Part shown: positions 30,664-41,030 of the stretch, piece by piece
Numbering within the stretch: the stretch's first letter is position 1
Layout: each line of letters begins with the position of its first letter
NCBI GenBank assembly: GCA_003116975.1
Contig: BGKB01000017.1
Span: 558,001-622,000, forward strand
DNA length: 64,000 nt
Source of the DNA: Aurantiochytrium sp. KH105
Lineage: Eukaryota; Sar; Bigyra; Thraustochytrida; Thraustochytriidae
Direction of reading: 5' to 3'
Notes under the pieces: model-generated
Told to the model about the DNA's origin: nothing
Seen by the model: only the letters and a program-made list of their open reading frames with translations
The model's database searches: none
Made by a program: the position numbers and the translations under genes

Positions 30664-30720
30664 GCGCAAGTGCGCGATGGGCCGATAACGCACTTGCGCG
30701 GCGCAGCGCAAGTGCGCGCA
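30664..30720. promoter_or_regulatory. Three CACTTGCGC sites in both orientations
   Basis: gcgcaagtgcgc at 30664, cacttgcgcg at 30691 and gcgcaagtgcgc at 30706, flanking a small inverted arrangement. Position is 290-340 bases upstream of the PH-SEC14 start. Confidence 0.5.
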
Positions 30721-30794
30721 GGAGGGCCGAGCCCGAATCGCGAACGCGCGCTGGATACATAGTACAGTGACGCACGCTGACGCACGGACGCCGA

Positions 30795-30925
30795 CACGGA
30801 GCTGCTGCTGCTGCTACTGCTGCTGCTGGTGCTGGTGATGATGACGATACCTATAACGCTGCTGCTGCTGGTGCTGGTGATGATGAGGATGATGATAATG
30901 CTGCCATGATGATGATGCTGGGCTT
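30795..30925. repeat. Trinucleotide repeat block
   Basis: Interspersed ctg, gtg and atg/gat triplets, e.g. gctgctgctgctactgctgc, then gatgatgaggatgatgataat. The pattern ctgctgctgctggtgctggtgatgatgac-like is present twice. Confidence 0.85.
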
Positions 30926-31515
30926 GGCGCGAGGTGGAATGGGATGCAGGACTGGAGATGAAGGGCGACGGGGTCAACGAGCTGCAGAGCGTCACGAAGA
31001 TGCAGCGTTGGAGATCTCTTTCCTTTTCCATACAACCATGCACCCATTCGTCACGGCCGCGGTGAGCGTCGGAGCCGCAGAAGGATGATCGAGATCGGAT
31101 GATGTGAAGATGGCTGCGGCTGACGTCGAGGTCTCGACAGCCGATGGCAGGCTGTTGTGCAAGGCCAGCGATGGTGGCGGGGCGTGGCGTGGCTTACAGA
31201 GATACGCTGACTGGATCGAGGTGGAGGAGGAGGAGGAAGGGGGAGGGGCGCTATATATAATTTCGAAGCAAGATCAATTGAGCAAGAGACAACCGATGCA
31301 CGCGACGGCGTGATCATCATGATAAGCGGAACGAGAAGGGCCAGCCAGCCAGGCAGACAGACAGCCCAATTGCTTCGAGTTTAAGCTTGGACGAAAGCAA
31401 GAGCTAGACTTCCTTCCCTTCCCTTCTTCGAGCGCAAGGAGCCAAAGAGTGAGCGTCCAATGAGGCAAAACATAGCAGCCCTCGGGCTTGGGCTTGATCA
31501 AGGAATGCACAGTTT

Positions 31516-31540
31516 AAAAAAAAAAAAAAAAAAAAAAAAA
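31516..31540. repeat. Poly(A) run of 25
   Basis: Uninterrupted A tract in GC-rich DNA, preceded by cagttt. It might be the tail of an old retrotransposed copy, but nothing recognisable lies 5' of it. Confidence 0.85.
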
Positions 31541-32274
31541 GAGCACAAAAGGCTTTCGCGTAGTGCGTTGACAAGTCTTGCCAAGAAATGACGATGATGA
31601 TGGTGATGATGATGTTATTATGATGAAGACCGCAAGGTCAAGATCATGATGAGTGAGTCCCACCCAAACACTGCGTCGACCCCAGCTCGACCTGACCCAC
31701 GCCTATTTGTATTATAATTTTTTACTAGCCGTTGAGATTTGAAGCGCCCCCCGGGCCCTGCCGCGGCGGGCAGTCAGTCAGTCTCTCACTCGCGAAAAGA
31801 ATACATACCTGCGGACGGTGTTGCGTAGCAAAGAAGCCAGCAGGAACCTCGAGCAGCGAAAGAAGGACCTACGCGCCTCGTTGAGGCCGGAATGTTCTGG
31901 GGCGGAGCGAGCGCCTACCCAACAAAAGATGAGAAGTCTACTCTTATGAGAGGCCGTTTGCGGCCGGAAGAAAGAACTTGAAGCCGCGCTCGGGATCTGT
32001 GGTGAGACCGCCTCCGTCTGTAAGCGGGACAGCAGCATACGAGATTGCATGTGCGGGCCGTTTTATCCTCAGCGGCGGGGCTGCCAACGATACAATGAGG
32101 CCAAGTTGGTAGTATGAAGGGGCAGACAAGGGCACGTTTCTGCAATTGCGTGCTGCGCGCACGACTGCGAGCGACGCAGCGCAGCATGATGCTCAGAACG
32201 GCAGCAAAAACCTTGGCAGACGTCGCGCACTCGGTGCGTCACCACCGCTCTGCACGTGGCGAGAGCGGGGGAGC

Positions 32275-33906
32275 ATGAGCGGCGTGCTCTCCCTCGAGGG
32301 CCAGGGTGAGGATGACGCCAATGCTGGACTGAACGGCCTGGTGTATGTGTCGCTGTCTCTGATTGCTGGCATAATCGTCTGGTTATTCATGCTCGCATGG
32401 CTCGCGGTCTTTCACGCGTACTCCAACAACCGGATGATCCGTATTCGCGGGTCATGGAACTCTTTGGGAATTGGATCACTCTTGTGCTGCGCTTGCGCAA
32501 TGTCCACCGCTTTGTTCGTGAACGATCTCTTTGCATCTTGTTCGATTTCTGTGGTGCTCATGGTGGCGCCACTCGTGCCGCTGTGCCACAAGTTTGAGAT
32601 TTTTCTTCTTCGGTTCCATCGGCTGTACCGCTTCAATGCGCACACTTCTGTTGTCACCTCGCAATCCTCCGAGCCGAACACCTCGTTTAGATTTCGCACG
32701 CGACGAAGTCATCGTCAGGAACTCCGGGCGCTCTGGGCCGTAAACATGTTCTTTGCTCTCTGTATGGTGAGTGCGTCCGCCCTCTACGTTGTCTCGGACG
32801 TCAATAGGCTCTCTGAGGATTCGTCACTGCAGAAAATCCCAGGAGACCTGAACAAGTGTCTCGGTAATTCTTACTACTTGCACATCGTGCTCGCCTCCTT
32901 TGGCATGAATGGACTCGTCATGGTGTACTTAATGCTGCCTATTTTTCGGGAAATTTCCATGCACGCGCGCTCTGCGGCGGATTCCCTGGGCTTGCGGCGC
33001 GCCCTCTTGCGTATTTGCATCAAGAGCCTCGTGAGCATCATTTTGCTCATCATTACTGGCTTTGCCATGTTCTTTGGCCTGCATGTGCGCTTTCCCGTTG
33101 GGGTGCTGGCTCTTGCACTGTTTTCCATCTTCGTGGACGTGATCATTATGCCCTGTATTCAGGCTGTAAAGGATATGCGCGAACAGCGAATGCTCGAAGC
33201 TGCAATGGAAAGCGGGGACGAACTTGGGCTCGATCGGAGCGTGTCCTTGCTCAAGGCCTTCTTGCACAGTAAAGACGGATATGCTTCGGTGGCCGGCCAT
33301 TTGCGAAAGGAACTTGGTCTGGAGACCCTCGAATTCATCATTGCCGCTGTTCGATTTAAGCGGCGTTTCGGCAAATCCAAGTCCGGTTCCAACAAGTCGC
33401 CCGCCGCAAAGGCAAAACAGACGAACGCAAAATCGACGAGGAGTGTCGGTGATAAGAATGAGCTGATGCGCACCGAGTGTATGCAAATCTTTCGCAAGTA
33501 CATCTGGTCCAAGGCAGAGAATCAGATCAATCTCCCCGATATGTACATGCGAAAATTCGCGCCCTTGGAGGCCAAGCGGATAAATGGCGGCCTCAACAAG
33601 AGCACGCGTCATTTCGCGATTATTGCGGGGCCTTCGGCCGTCGCGCCCGCGCCAGCGCCGATGCCAGACGACTTTATCGTCACGCCTACCATTTTCGATG
33701 AGAGCGTCCGCGAGGTGCTCAACATGCTTTTCTACGACTCATTTCAGCGCTATCTGCAGAATCCGGCACAGCTTGCGCTCTGGGACAAATTCCAGCGCGA
33801 GATGGCTCACGTCCGCTCGCTCTCTGGCTTCCAGCGTCGCTCTTCTTCTGTCAGCGGCTCCTTTGACGATTCCAGCACTCCTTCCCACGTCCTGGAGGCG
33901 AGCTGA
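32275..33906 (+). CDS. Multi-pass membrane protein with RGS-like tail
   Basis: 543 residues from ATG 32275. Six or seven hydrophobic segments in the first ~310 residues (e.g. LIAGIIVWLFMLAWLAVF, ISVVLMVAPLVPLC, VSIILLIITGFAMFFGL, VGVLALALFSIFVDVIIM). After them comes a region with RGS landmarks: FLHSKDGYASVAGHLRKELG/LETLEFIIAAVRFK, then RTECMQIFRKYIWSKAENQINLP..., and a late FDESVREVLNMLFYDSFQRYLQ. This is the arrangement of 7TM-RGS proteins (G-protein-coupled receptor fused to a GTPase accelerator for G-alpha), known from plants, fungi and protists. A basic Lys/Ser insert (about 365-395) interrupts the RGS part. Ligand unknown. Confidence 0.78.
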   Translation: MSGVLSLEGQGEDDANAGLNGLVYVSLSLIAGIIVWLFMLAWLAVFHAYSNNRMIRIRGSWNSLGIGSLLCCACAMSTALFVNDLFASCSISVVLMVAPLVPLCHKFEIFLLRFHRLYRFNAHTSVVTSQSSEPNTSFRFRTRRSHRQELRALWAVNMFFALCMVSASALYVVSDVNRLSEDSSLQKIPGDLNKCLGNSYYLHIVLASFGMNGLVMVYLMLPIFREISMHARSAADSLGLRRALLRICIKSLVSIILLIITGFAMFFGLHVRFPVGVLALALFSIFVDVIIMPCIQAVKDMREQRMLEAAMESGDELGLDRSVSLLKAFLHSKDGYASVAGHLRKELGLETLEFIIAAVRFKRRFGKSKSGSNKSPAAKAKQTNAKSTRSVGDKNELMRTECMQIFRKYIWSKAENQINLPDMYMRKFAPLEAKRINGGLNKSTRHFAIIAGPSAVAPAPAPMPDDFIVTPTIFDESVREVLNMLFYDSFQRYLQNPAQLALWDKFQREMAHVRSLSGFQRRSSSVSGSFDDSSTPSHVLEAS

Positions 33907-34579
33907 AGTGAAGCTCGTTGGCTTTGCAAAACCCTTTGTCGCAAAATTATTGGTGCATACCCCTTTTCTCACATTCACATCCTCGAGCGCCCTTCTTGAT
34001 CCAATCTTCATCCCTTCATTCACGCACGCCCACTCCCTCAATCATAATCATTCTTTCTTTCATTCCTTCATTCGCTTATCCACCGATCTCGCAGGCTTGC
34101 TCCATGTCAAGTCAAGTCTTTCTCTTCGCGCCCTCTTCTTGCTTCTTGCCGCTGCTGCCCGTCTTCCCTTTCGCGTTGCGCGCAATGAATCAATCAATCC
34201 ATCAGTCAATCGATCAGTCAATCTCTACCACCATTCAATCAACCAGCCACAGCTCGTGGCAATCGACCCATGGCCAAATCAATCAACCAAGCTTTCAATC
34301 AATCAATCAATCAACCACTCACTCACTCACTCACTCACTCACTCACAGTCAATCAACCATTCTACTACCAACGGCGCTCAGCCAGATAGATGCTGCGGAG
34401 ACCAGCAGCAGAGGCGCGACCTCGGCGCGGAAGAGCGCCGGAGAGGCCTCCGTTCCTCCCTCCCTCTCTCTCCCTCTATCTCTCTCTCTCGCGCGCTCTG
34501 GCTGGCGGCGGCAGAGCCCTGGCGAGGGCGGCGAGCGAGCGCGCGGCGAGGGCGCGTGCGGCGGGCGAGGGCGGCGAGG
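33907..34579. other. Spacer with AATC and ACTC repeats
   Basis: Between the RGS-like membrane-protein and cyclophilin genes; simple tracts aatcaatcaatc and actcactcactcactc at about 34180-34350. The long frame through it is only the upstream opening of the cyclophilin frame. Confidence 0.6.
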
Positions 34580-35272
34580 ATGGCGGCGGCGGGGGCGCGC
34601 GGGGGCGCGGTGGCGCGCGCGGTGCGGTGCGCGGCGGAGCGGCGCGGCGCGAAGGGGTACAAGTGGCTGCAGCGGCACTACGAGGACAAGGCGGCCGCCG
34701 AGGCGCTCGCGGCCGCGCTCGCGGAGCAGGACGCGCTGCCGCCGGTCGCCAAGGAGGGCCACGTGCGCGCGCGCGCGTTCCTGGAGTTCTCCAGGCAGAC
34801 CGAGAAGGCCGGCCGCGTCGAGGTCGAGCTCGCGGACGACATCGTGCCTGTGACGGCCGAGAACTTCTTGCGCCTCTGCGACGGGGACACCGCGCTGGCC
34901 GACGAGAAGTTCACGTACAAGGGCACGGAGCTGCACCAGATCATGCGCGAGTCCTGGCTGCTCATGGGCGACGTCGGCCACAAAGACGGCCGTGGAGGCC
35001 ATTCTGCCTTTGACTCCAAATATTTCGACGATGAGGGCTACTTTTTCAGACACGCCAAGCCGGGCATCCTCAGCATGGCCAACGCTGGCGCGCACATGAA
35101 CGCGAGCTGCTTCTTCATCACACTCAAACCCTGCCTGCACCTCGATGGCCGGCACGTCCCCTTTGGTCGGGTCACGAGCGGCATGGATGTTCTCGAGGAC
35201 CTTGCTGGCGATCTCATCGTCAAGGGACGGCCGACGTCTCCCATCGTCATCTCTGACTGCGGCTCGTTATAG
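34580..35272 (+). CDS. Cyclophilin-type domain with altered active site
   Basis: 230 residues from ATG 34580 (aggATGG). The cyclophilin fold is clear: VEVELADDIVPVTAENFLRL, GILSMANAGAHMNASCFFIT, HLDGRHVPFGRVTSGMDVLEDL and a final IVISDCGSL. Usual members are peptidyl-prolyl isomerases. Here key residues differ from cyclophilin A: the FHRII segment reads LHQIM (catalytic Arg55 replaced), GGDF reads MGDV, Gln111 is Cys, and Trp121 is His. Catalysis and cyclosporin binding are therefore doubtful. The first ~35 residues are Ala/Arg-rich and could target mitochondria. AATAAA at 35304 may be the poly-A signal. Convergent with the mucolipin-like gene. Confidence 0.88.
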   Translation: MAAAGARGGAVARAVRCAAERRGAKGYKWLQRHYEDKAAAEALAAALAEQDALPPVAKEGHVRARAFLEFSRQTEKAGRVEVELADDIVPVTAENFLRLCDGDTALADEKFTYKGTELHQIMRESWLLMGDVGHKDGRGGHSAFDSKYFDDEGYFFRHAKPGILSMANAGAHMNASCFFITLKPCLHLDGRHVPFGRVTSGMDVLEDLAGDLIVKGRPTSPIVISDCGSL

Positions 35273-35585
35273 ATTAATCCAAATTAGACAAATTGAGGGG
35301 AAAAATAAAGTCGATGAGGGCGAACACTTTCCATGCTTGCGACGATGGCGATGACGTTTCCGCTCTCTCTCTTTCCCATTTCGTTTGTTGGGAGTGAGTT
35401 GCCACAATGACGTTCCGACGCAAAAAGCTTGGGCCATTCTGTCAATTGATGTCCCTCCTTTTCTTTCTTGTCTCCAATCTTGTTTTCACATCCCTCTTCA
35501 ATTCCGCTCTCACCACCATCCAAGGAAAAAGAAAAACAATTGACAAAGCAATTCGTACTCTGATCAAAAAGACCTGCCAAGATCC

Positions 35586-37544
35586 TTAAGTTTGCTCGGA
35601 TAACGTGTTTGCTCGCGTTCTCGTTCTCGTCCTCGTTCGCTGCATGGCCCCCGCCGTATTCGATGACATGTACAAAGAGACACCAGAACTGCGCCGCAAA
35701 AGCTCCCTCGACGTCGCCGCCGCCCCCGTGGTCGCCTCCGCAGCCGCCGTACTTCCGGCCATGGACAAGGAAGAAGGAGGGCGCGAGAACGGAGTCGAAG
35801 ACGAGGCACGGTGATCCTCTGCGCTGCGGCAGCTCGGCCCAGGAGGCTCGTCCAGAAGCCAAAGTCCGTGCTCAATGAAAGCGTGTTCCACCACCGCGAG
35901 CATGCACATACCCACAACGTTGAAGTGCAGCACAACAAAGGAAAGCACGTAAACGACCGAGACGAACTGAGGGACGTCAGTGACGGCTTCGAGATCACGA
36001 AAAGTAGGCCAAATCTCGTCACCGAGGCAAAGTGAAAAGAGCGTAATTGCCGTGTTGCGCGCACTGCCAAAGCGCGAGACACTGTCGCCGTAGAGCGCAA
36101 CCCCGAAAAGCATGTAAGCAATCGTGATTGGCAAGACCCCCAACAGAGTCTTGAGCGCCTCGACACGAGCCATTCGATTGACCTGCAAGAAAAGGTAATT
36201 AACGAGTCCGTATTCGGCATACTCGAGCAAAGAAATTAGATGAAGCGCGCAGCTCAAGCCAAGTAGGACTTTATTCGCGTCCGACCCGATGCCAAGACCA
36301 AGCTGGTCCACGAGGTCGCGTTGGCCTGGCTGCTGCTGCCCCGCGTCCACCATCTGAATAAGGGCATACACAAGGCACGCAAGATCAGCAACAATGGCAA
36401 GCAGGTTCCAGAAATTGAGAATGGTCAGCTTGTCACGAAAGCTGACGTCCTGCCAGCACGGGCCGCCGGCGGAACAAGAAGCGCCGCGCGCATTTCCCGT
36501 CAGCGCATCCTTGAGCCTTTGCAGCACCATGACTCCACGTGCGACACGCGCAATGCCTGTCAGCAAATGCGCGAGCGTGGCCACACAAAGCCAGGCGTGA
36601 AGCCAAGCAAGCGAGGTTCGCGCAGCTGTATGGTCAGCAAAATCACTGGCGAAACACGTGTGCCCACCTTCGGAGGAAAGATGACCGAAAAATGGTCCTG
36701 CGCCCCTCTCTCGGCGAAAGCGCGCAACAAACAGCCAGCGCACGCACGGCTCGCTCAAGAGGATCCCTGGATCCGGATTGACCGACTCGAGCCACATGTC
36801 GAGATGCACGGCCTCGAGGGCGTGCAGAAATACTGAAATTTCTTCTCGAGACTGTGCTTTGCTAAGCGGTCCAAGATCGCGCGAGTTATGGACAATGTGC
36901 GCGATCTTCGTGCCATTGCGAAGCGTAAAGAGCAGGCGCGGAAAGGGTAGCGAAGGACTTGCGGGAGAGCCTGCAACCATGATATAATCCACCGAGTTGA
37001 CCTCAAGACGAAAGTAGTTCCGTACGACGCGCGCAATCTGCTTGTGTGTCTGGCTTGTATTGAATAGTACAAAGTCGTTTGCGTGAAAATCCTCGGCGTC
37101 CAGCCCAAAGCCGCCATGCCGCGAGAATTCATCGTGCTGAAGAGCACCTCGAAACAGCAGGTTGTATGCATTGCGCTCGTAGCTCACCGAATTGCGCAGA
37201 ATGCCGGCCTCGATCCAGAGCACGTAGCACATCAGCGAAGCGATACAGAATCCGTGGACGAGCATGCGCGTCGGCCACACCCCGTAGCGGGCCCACCGCT
37301 CCCAAGGACTTATCTCGATCTCCTCGAGCAGATCTCCAGGCCCCGCCATGAGCGGGCCCGTTGCGCTCGAATAGCGCCGGCGACGACGACGTCGGCTCCG
37401 ATGCTCACGTTGGCTCGCCTCATCTCGCGCTAGCGTCTCTCTTACAGATGTCGCGCCAGCTCGCCCGTCATCCAACCGGGTACGCGCGCTCGGCGCGGTT
37501 CTCTGCGCTATCATTGTATTGTCTATACGCCCGCCGCCTTGCAT
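35586..37544 (-). CDS. Mucolipin/polycystin-type TRP cation channel
   Basis: 652 residues from ATG 37544. First helix about 95-117, a long luminal loop with N-x-T sites and paired cysteines (about 118-310), then five helices, a pore ITLFSLCLGDEIWPTF at 500-515 (compare the TRPML pore FSLINGDDM) and a last helix to about 553. A Ser/Thr-rich tail with a repeated RTRT follows. The N-terminus has a poly-Arg stretch that could bind phosphoinositides. TRPML channels release Ca2+ or other cations from acidic organelles. Polycystin is the main alternative, but the loop size and pore favour mucolipin. Confidence 0.87.
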   Translation of the reverse strand: MQGGGRIDNTMIAQRTAPSARTRLDDGRAGATSVRETLARDEASQREHRSRRRRRRRYSSATGPLMAGPGDLLEEIEISPWERWARYGVWPTRMLVHGFCIASLMCYVLWIEAGILRNSVSYERNAYNLLFRGALQHDEFSRHGGFGLDAEDFHANDFVLFNTSQTHKQIARVVRNYFRLEVNSVDYIMVAGSPASPSLPFPRLLFTLRNGTKIAHIVHNSRDLGPLSKAQSREEISVFLHALEAVHLDMWLESVNPDPGILLSEPCVRWLFVARFRRERGAGPFFGHLSSEGGHTCFASDFADHTAARTSLAWLHAWLCVATLAHLLTGIARVARGVMVLQRLKDALTGNARGASCSAGGPCWQDVSFRDKLTILNFWNLLAIVADLACLVYALIQMVDAGQQQPGQRDLVDQLGLGIGSDANKVLLGLSCALHLISLLEYAEYGLVNYLFLQVNRMARVEALKTLLGVLPITIAYMLFGVALYGDSVSRFGSARNTAITLFSLCLGDEIWPTFRDLEAVTDVPQFVSVVYVLSFVVLHFNVVGMCMLAVVEHAFIEHGLWLLDEPPGPSCRSAEDHRASSSTPFSRPPSSLSMAGSTAAAEATTGAAATSRELLRRSSGVSLYMSSNTAGAMQRTRTRTRTRANTLSEQT

Positions 37545-38157
37545 GGCACATCTCAGCCTGAACTCGAACTTGAAGTCGAACGACGAAATGATCGAGCATA
37601 CCCCATGGCATACTACAGTTTCATAATGGTGACGAACTCCGGATTATCGCGCATGGACCCGGCGTTGATGTGCTTGCAGGCAAATCATATCTCACTGAGC
37701 TTGACATCCGCGAGCTCTTCGTACGTCGTGAGGAGCATGATGGCCACGCCATTATTGTCATCGTCATCCCTCACGTCCGTGTCATCGCCAAAGATGCGTC
37801 ATGAGCCGTAGCGGCACTCTGCATCTCGGCGGCGAGTCGCCTCCTCCTGCTACAAATCTTCGGCATTCATCGCGCCTGCAATAGGCTTTGTTTTCTCGAG
37901 TAAAGTATACATATGCAGTCGTGTTCAGGCCTGGGAAAGACCGGCGTATCGTTTGCAACATGCAAGAATAGAAAAACCAAAGCAAGTTCCCGTCGGATGG
38001 GTGGATAGTACGTGCACAGTCATGCATGCATTATCTCCTCTTCGCTGAGATGATCTGCAACAGTATTCCGCTCAGTTTATTTATTATTCGATACATGAAA
38101 ACGCCATCCACCGAGCGAGAAATGTTGTGCAAGTGCTGTCTGTGGTCGATGCTAGTC
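37545..38157. other. Spacer, no gene recognised
   Basis: 5' flank of the channel gene and 3' flank of the lectin gene. Short frames only. Confidence 0.5.
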
Positions 38158-39243
38158 TCATTGCCAGTAAAAAGTAGAAAGTGAGTTCCCGCATGTATCG
38201 ACATGAGCATTATTGTCGTCAGTAGGGTCCATGTAAAGGCACTTGGTAGAAAACGTATTGGTCTTGATACGATTTGCAGTAAAGGTCCACTCGTCATTTG
38301 AAATGATGCCGCCACAGCTTCCTAGGAAGGCATTTCCTCCCAAGAGGCGCCATTTCAGGCAGGCCTTCCTGTTGTAGACCGACTTGATCTTGCCATTCTG
38401 GAGGTACCACCTCTGATTCGCTCGACCATGGCAAGTCTGGAGATATACGTTGTTGGTCTTCATGGACGCGTCCAAACATCTCACCTTGTTGTTGGTGTCT
38501 TTTAAGCGGATCGTTTTGGCTGCCTTGTAATTGAAGCACAGGTAGGGCTGAATTGTGTCGAGGCCATACAACTTGTACGACCCGCACTTATCGCAATTGA
38601 AGACTCCTTTCCAACACGTCTTGCAGATTCTGGACCAATGTTTGAACGTTGCAGTTCCACCTGTGAGTTTTCCTGCAGGGACGACAATGCTCCCGTTGTC
38701 TTTGATGACAATCAGCAAAGCTTCGGCCCCCATCGCAACAAATTCGGCAGTGGTGTCCCCAATTTCGCTTCCGAGCCAGACGAGCGGTCCGCCGCTTGAC
38801 AAGGAGAACGCTTCGAGTGCAAAGGACTTGATCTTGTCCGCGAGACTTAGATGTGCGCCCCAAATTGTAATGTCACACTTGCTTTCAATCTCGCTTCGAA
38901 CCTCACCCATGTTGTTGAGAAGGGCTCGACGATCCGCCGCACTATCGATGGTCCGGAGATTGCGGTCACCATCGTGACTCTCATTGGTCGTGTCGTCTTG
39001 AGCCTCGTCAACATTTTGCTGCAGAAGATCACGTTGATCGTCAGTGGCAGCTGTCGCAAGGCGGCGATCCGCGTTCGGATCCACGTTGTCAGCGGCTCCG
39101 GGGATAAAGGTGAAGACGCCTGGACGCACCTCTGTGGGCATGGTCAATTGCGCCTCGGAGGTGTCGCCAGCAGCGGCATTGTCGCCTGCGCATGCAGCGA
39201 CGACCATGCTGGCCATCATGAGGCCATAGATCTTGGTCTTCAT
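38158..39243 (-). CDS. Secreted ricin-B-type lectin-domain protein
   Basis: 361 residues. Signal peptide at 1-20 (MKTKIYGLMMASMVVAACAG), an acidic low-complexity region (about 30-120), a globular middle domain with CxxC pairs (CKTCWKGVFNCDKC), and a C-terminal beta-trefoil repeat region (about 240-361) with ricin-B QxW-like sites QRW, DEW and FYW and paired cysteines (RCLD...QTC, KCLYMD...DTC). Such domains bind galactose-type glycans. The middle domain is not one I recognise. Nothing indicates a toxic enzymatic chain. Upstream spacing and direction suggest an independent gene. Confidence 0.8.
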   Translation of the reverse strand: MKTKIYGLMMASMVVAACAGDNAAAGDTSEAQLTMPTEVRPGVFTFIPGAADNVDPNADRRLATAATDDQRDLLQQNVDEAQDDTTNESHDGDRNLRTIDSAADRRALLNNMGEVRSEIESKCDITIWGAHLSLADKIKSFALEAFSLSSGGPLVWLGSEIGDTTAEFVAMGAEALLIVIKDNGSIVVPAGKLTGGTATFKHWSRICKTCWKGVFNCDKCGSYKLYGLDTIQPYLCFNYKAAKTIRLKDTNNKVRCLDASMKTNNVYLQTCHGRANQRWYLQNGKIKSVYNRKACLKWRLLGGNAFLGSCGGIISNDEWTFTANRIKTNTFSTKCLYMDPTDDNNAHVDTCGNSLSTFYWQ

Positions 39244-39532
39244 TGCACACCTCGGTCCTCCTTGCTTGTTTCTTCTCTTTTCTGTCCAAGCTTTCGAATT
39301 CGAATTCGGGGTTTGCTTCGGCCCCGATTTTCTCTCCGCGCTGCGATCGTGCTGGACAACCCCATGGCAACTTTGCTGCTAACATACAAAGCCAGCGGCG
39401 GCCAATAACCGCCGCTTTCGCAGCCCGGGCGGACGCTTCAGGAGCGAGCGCGCGCGAGACCATGCCCATGCGCAGGTTCTCCTCCTCCCCACAGCCGATG
39501 CTTGTCCTCACTGGGAGGGAGGGAGGTGCTAA
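39244..39532. promoter_or_regulatory. 5' flank of the lectin gene
   Basis: Upstream of the lectin start, before the tandem duplication begins. GC-rich with no clear core-promoter motif. Confidence 0.35.
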
Positions 39533-40225
39533 GGGGTTGATGAAGGGAGAAGGGGAGTACCCGTCCCGAGCTGGCCGAGCCGTGCTCGACGCAGCGCAAC
39601 GGCGCCGTTGCCAACATTGCCCGCTCGCCAGCCACTAGAGCAGTGCCGGACGGCCCGAAGGTCTCGTCGCGCAGAATGAGCTCGCGTTGGCGATAATTTC
39701 AGGCCGTGGTGGCGAAGTTGCAACCTCGGAATCTCGAACCCACCCGGCTCTTTGCATCCTTGGCAAGGTACGCGAGGACCCCGATTACCTCAGGGAAAAT
39801 TCGAACTTTGTCTCATCACGGGTACAAAACAGCATGCGCATGCACAATGCACGATCGCTGACCATCTGGCCCGAGAAATATGGGGTTGATGAGGGGTGAT
39901 AAGGGGGTACCCGTCCCGAGCTGGGCCGTGCTCGACGCAGCGCAAAGGCGCCGTTGCCAACATTGCCCGCTCGCCAGGCACTAGAGCAGTGCCGGACGGC
40001 CTCAAGGTCTCGTCGCGCAGAAAAAGCTCGCGTTGGCGATAATTTCAGGCCGTGGTGGCGAAGTTGCAACCTCGCAATCTCGGACCCACCCGGCTCTTTG
40101 CCTCCTTGGCAGGGTATGCGAGGACCCCGATTACCTCAAGTAAAACTCGAATTTTGTCCCACCACGGTACGAAAGAGCATACGCATGCACAATGCACGAT
40201 CGATGACCATCTGGCCCGAGAAATT
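39533..40225. repeat. ~349-bp direct tandem duplication
   Basis: Copy 1 is 39533-39880 and copy 2 39882-40225, roughly 90% alike by eye. Both begin ggggttgatga and end ctggcccgagaaat. Shared blocks include ggcgataatttcaggccgtg and gcatgcacaatgcacgatcg. Neither copy codes for anything recognisable. Confidence 0.9.
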
Positions 40226-40414
40226 CGATTTCATCAAACCTTTGCTGGCTTTGCGGCGCGAGAGCACCGGTCCCCTCTGGTCTCTACTGGAGCCGAGCCG
40301 CTGACTAACGCGTGCATGCGTGCATGCATGCTCAGGACCAAAAGAATCCATTGGTCGTTGGGCCATTCCCTTGGAGAACACGCGGTCCAAGATCGAGCTC
40401 TTGTGGTGGGGAGT

Positions 40415-40540
40415 CTTGAACTTGATGAGGTATGCTTCGACGAGCACAGCTCTCACCTCGAACTTGATGAGGTTCGGCTCGGCAAGCGCAGCTCTCACCT
40501 CGAACTTGTCGAGGTTCGGCTCGACGAGCTCAGCTCTCAC
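40415..40540. repeat. 42-bp tandem repeat, 3 units
   Basis: Units start at 40415, 40457 and 40499 with core cgaacttgatgaggttcggc...agctctcac. Because 42 is divisible by 3, a plus-strand frame across it has a 14-residue repeat, but no protein family is recognisable. Confidence 0.88.
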
Positions 40541-41030
40541 CTGGTCTTGCGGATTCTCAAGACGTTTGCACGTACAAGCTCCGCAGGCTGTCTGCGCTTC
40601 CAGTCATAGGCCAGGACGCGAAGAAAGGAGAACAGGACTACGAAGATGCACTGACGTGATCTTGCTGAAATTGGATGAAAAGAACATGAAATGGGACAAC
40701 TTGTGTCGTGAGCGCGATGGATACACATAAGTCCCAAAGTGTGAGCAAACCGTCTCTCTTACCGTAGATACAGACGACAAGCAAGGCTGTAAATGTATGT
40801 AATACCATCGAATGGTACTCTCACGCCCGCAAGTTTTGTAAAAAGCTTGTGCAAAAGAACATAACAAGAGGAGGAGGCACGAAACAACACAGATATCTTG
40901 ACCTTTCCTAATTTTCGAAGGAAATAAAGGATCATCGGAAGGCGTAGGAGCCGCGAGAACGAAAAGCGCGCGAAACAAAGTTAGCGCAGCGACGTACACA
41001 TGGAAACAGTAAAGAGGAACGGCGCGAAGA
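40541..41030. other. Spacer, 3' flank of the repeat-protein gene
   Basis: No coding evidence on either strand. Confidence 0.5.

Larger units (their letters stand above)
30379..32274. other. Long gene-free divergent spacer
   Basis: About 1.9 kb between the divergent PH-SEC14 and RGS-like membrane-protein genes. Holds the motif cluster at 30664-30720, (CTG/ATG)n-type triplet repeats at 30795-30925, a purine-rich block near 31217-31246 followed by tatatata (31253), and a 25-base A run at 31516-31540. No protein recognised. Confidence 0.5.

Noticed and set aside
31516-31540. Retroelement tail
   Set aside because: Only a poly-A run; no reverse transcriptase, target-site duplication or SINE head was found 5' of it.
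32146-32274. Upstream extension of the RGS-like membrane-protein gene
   Set aside because: No ATG in the extension; the first ATG is 32275, just ahead of the first hydrophobic segment.
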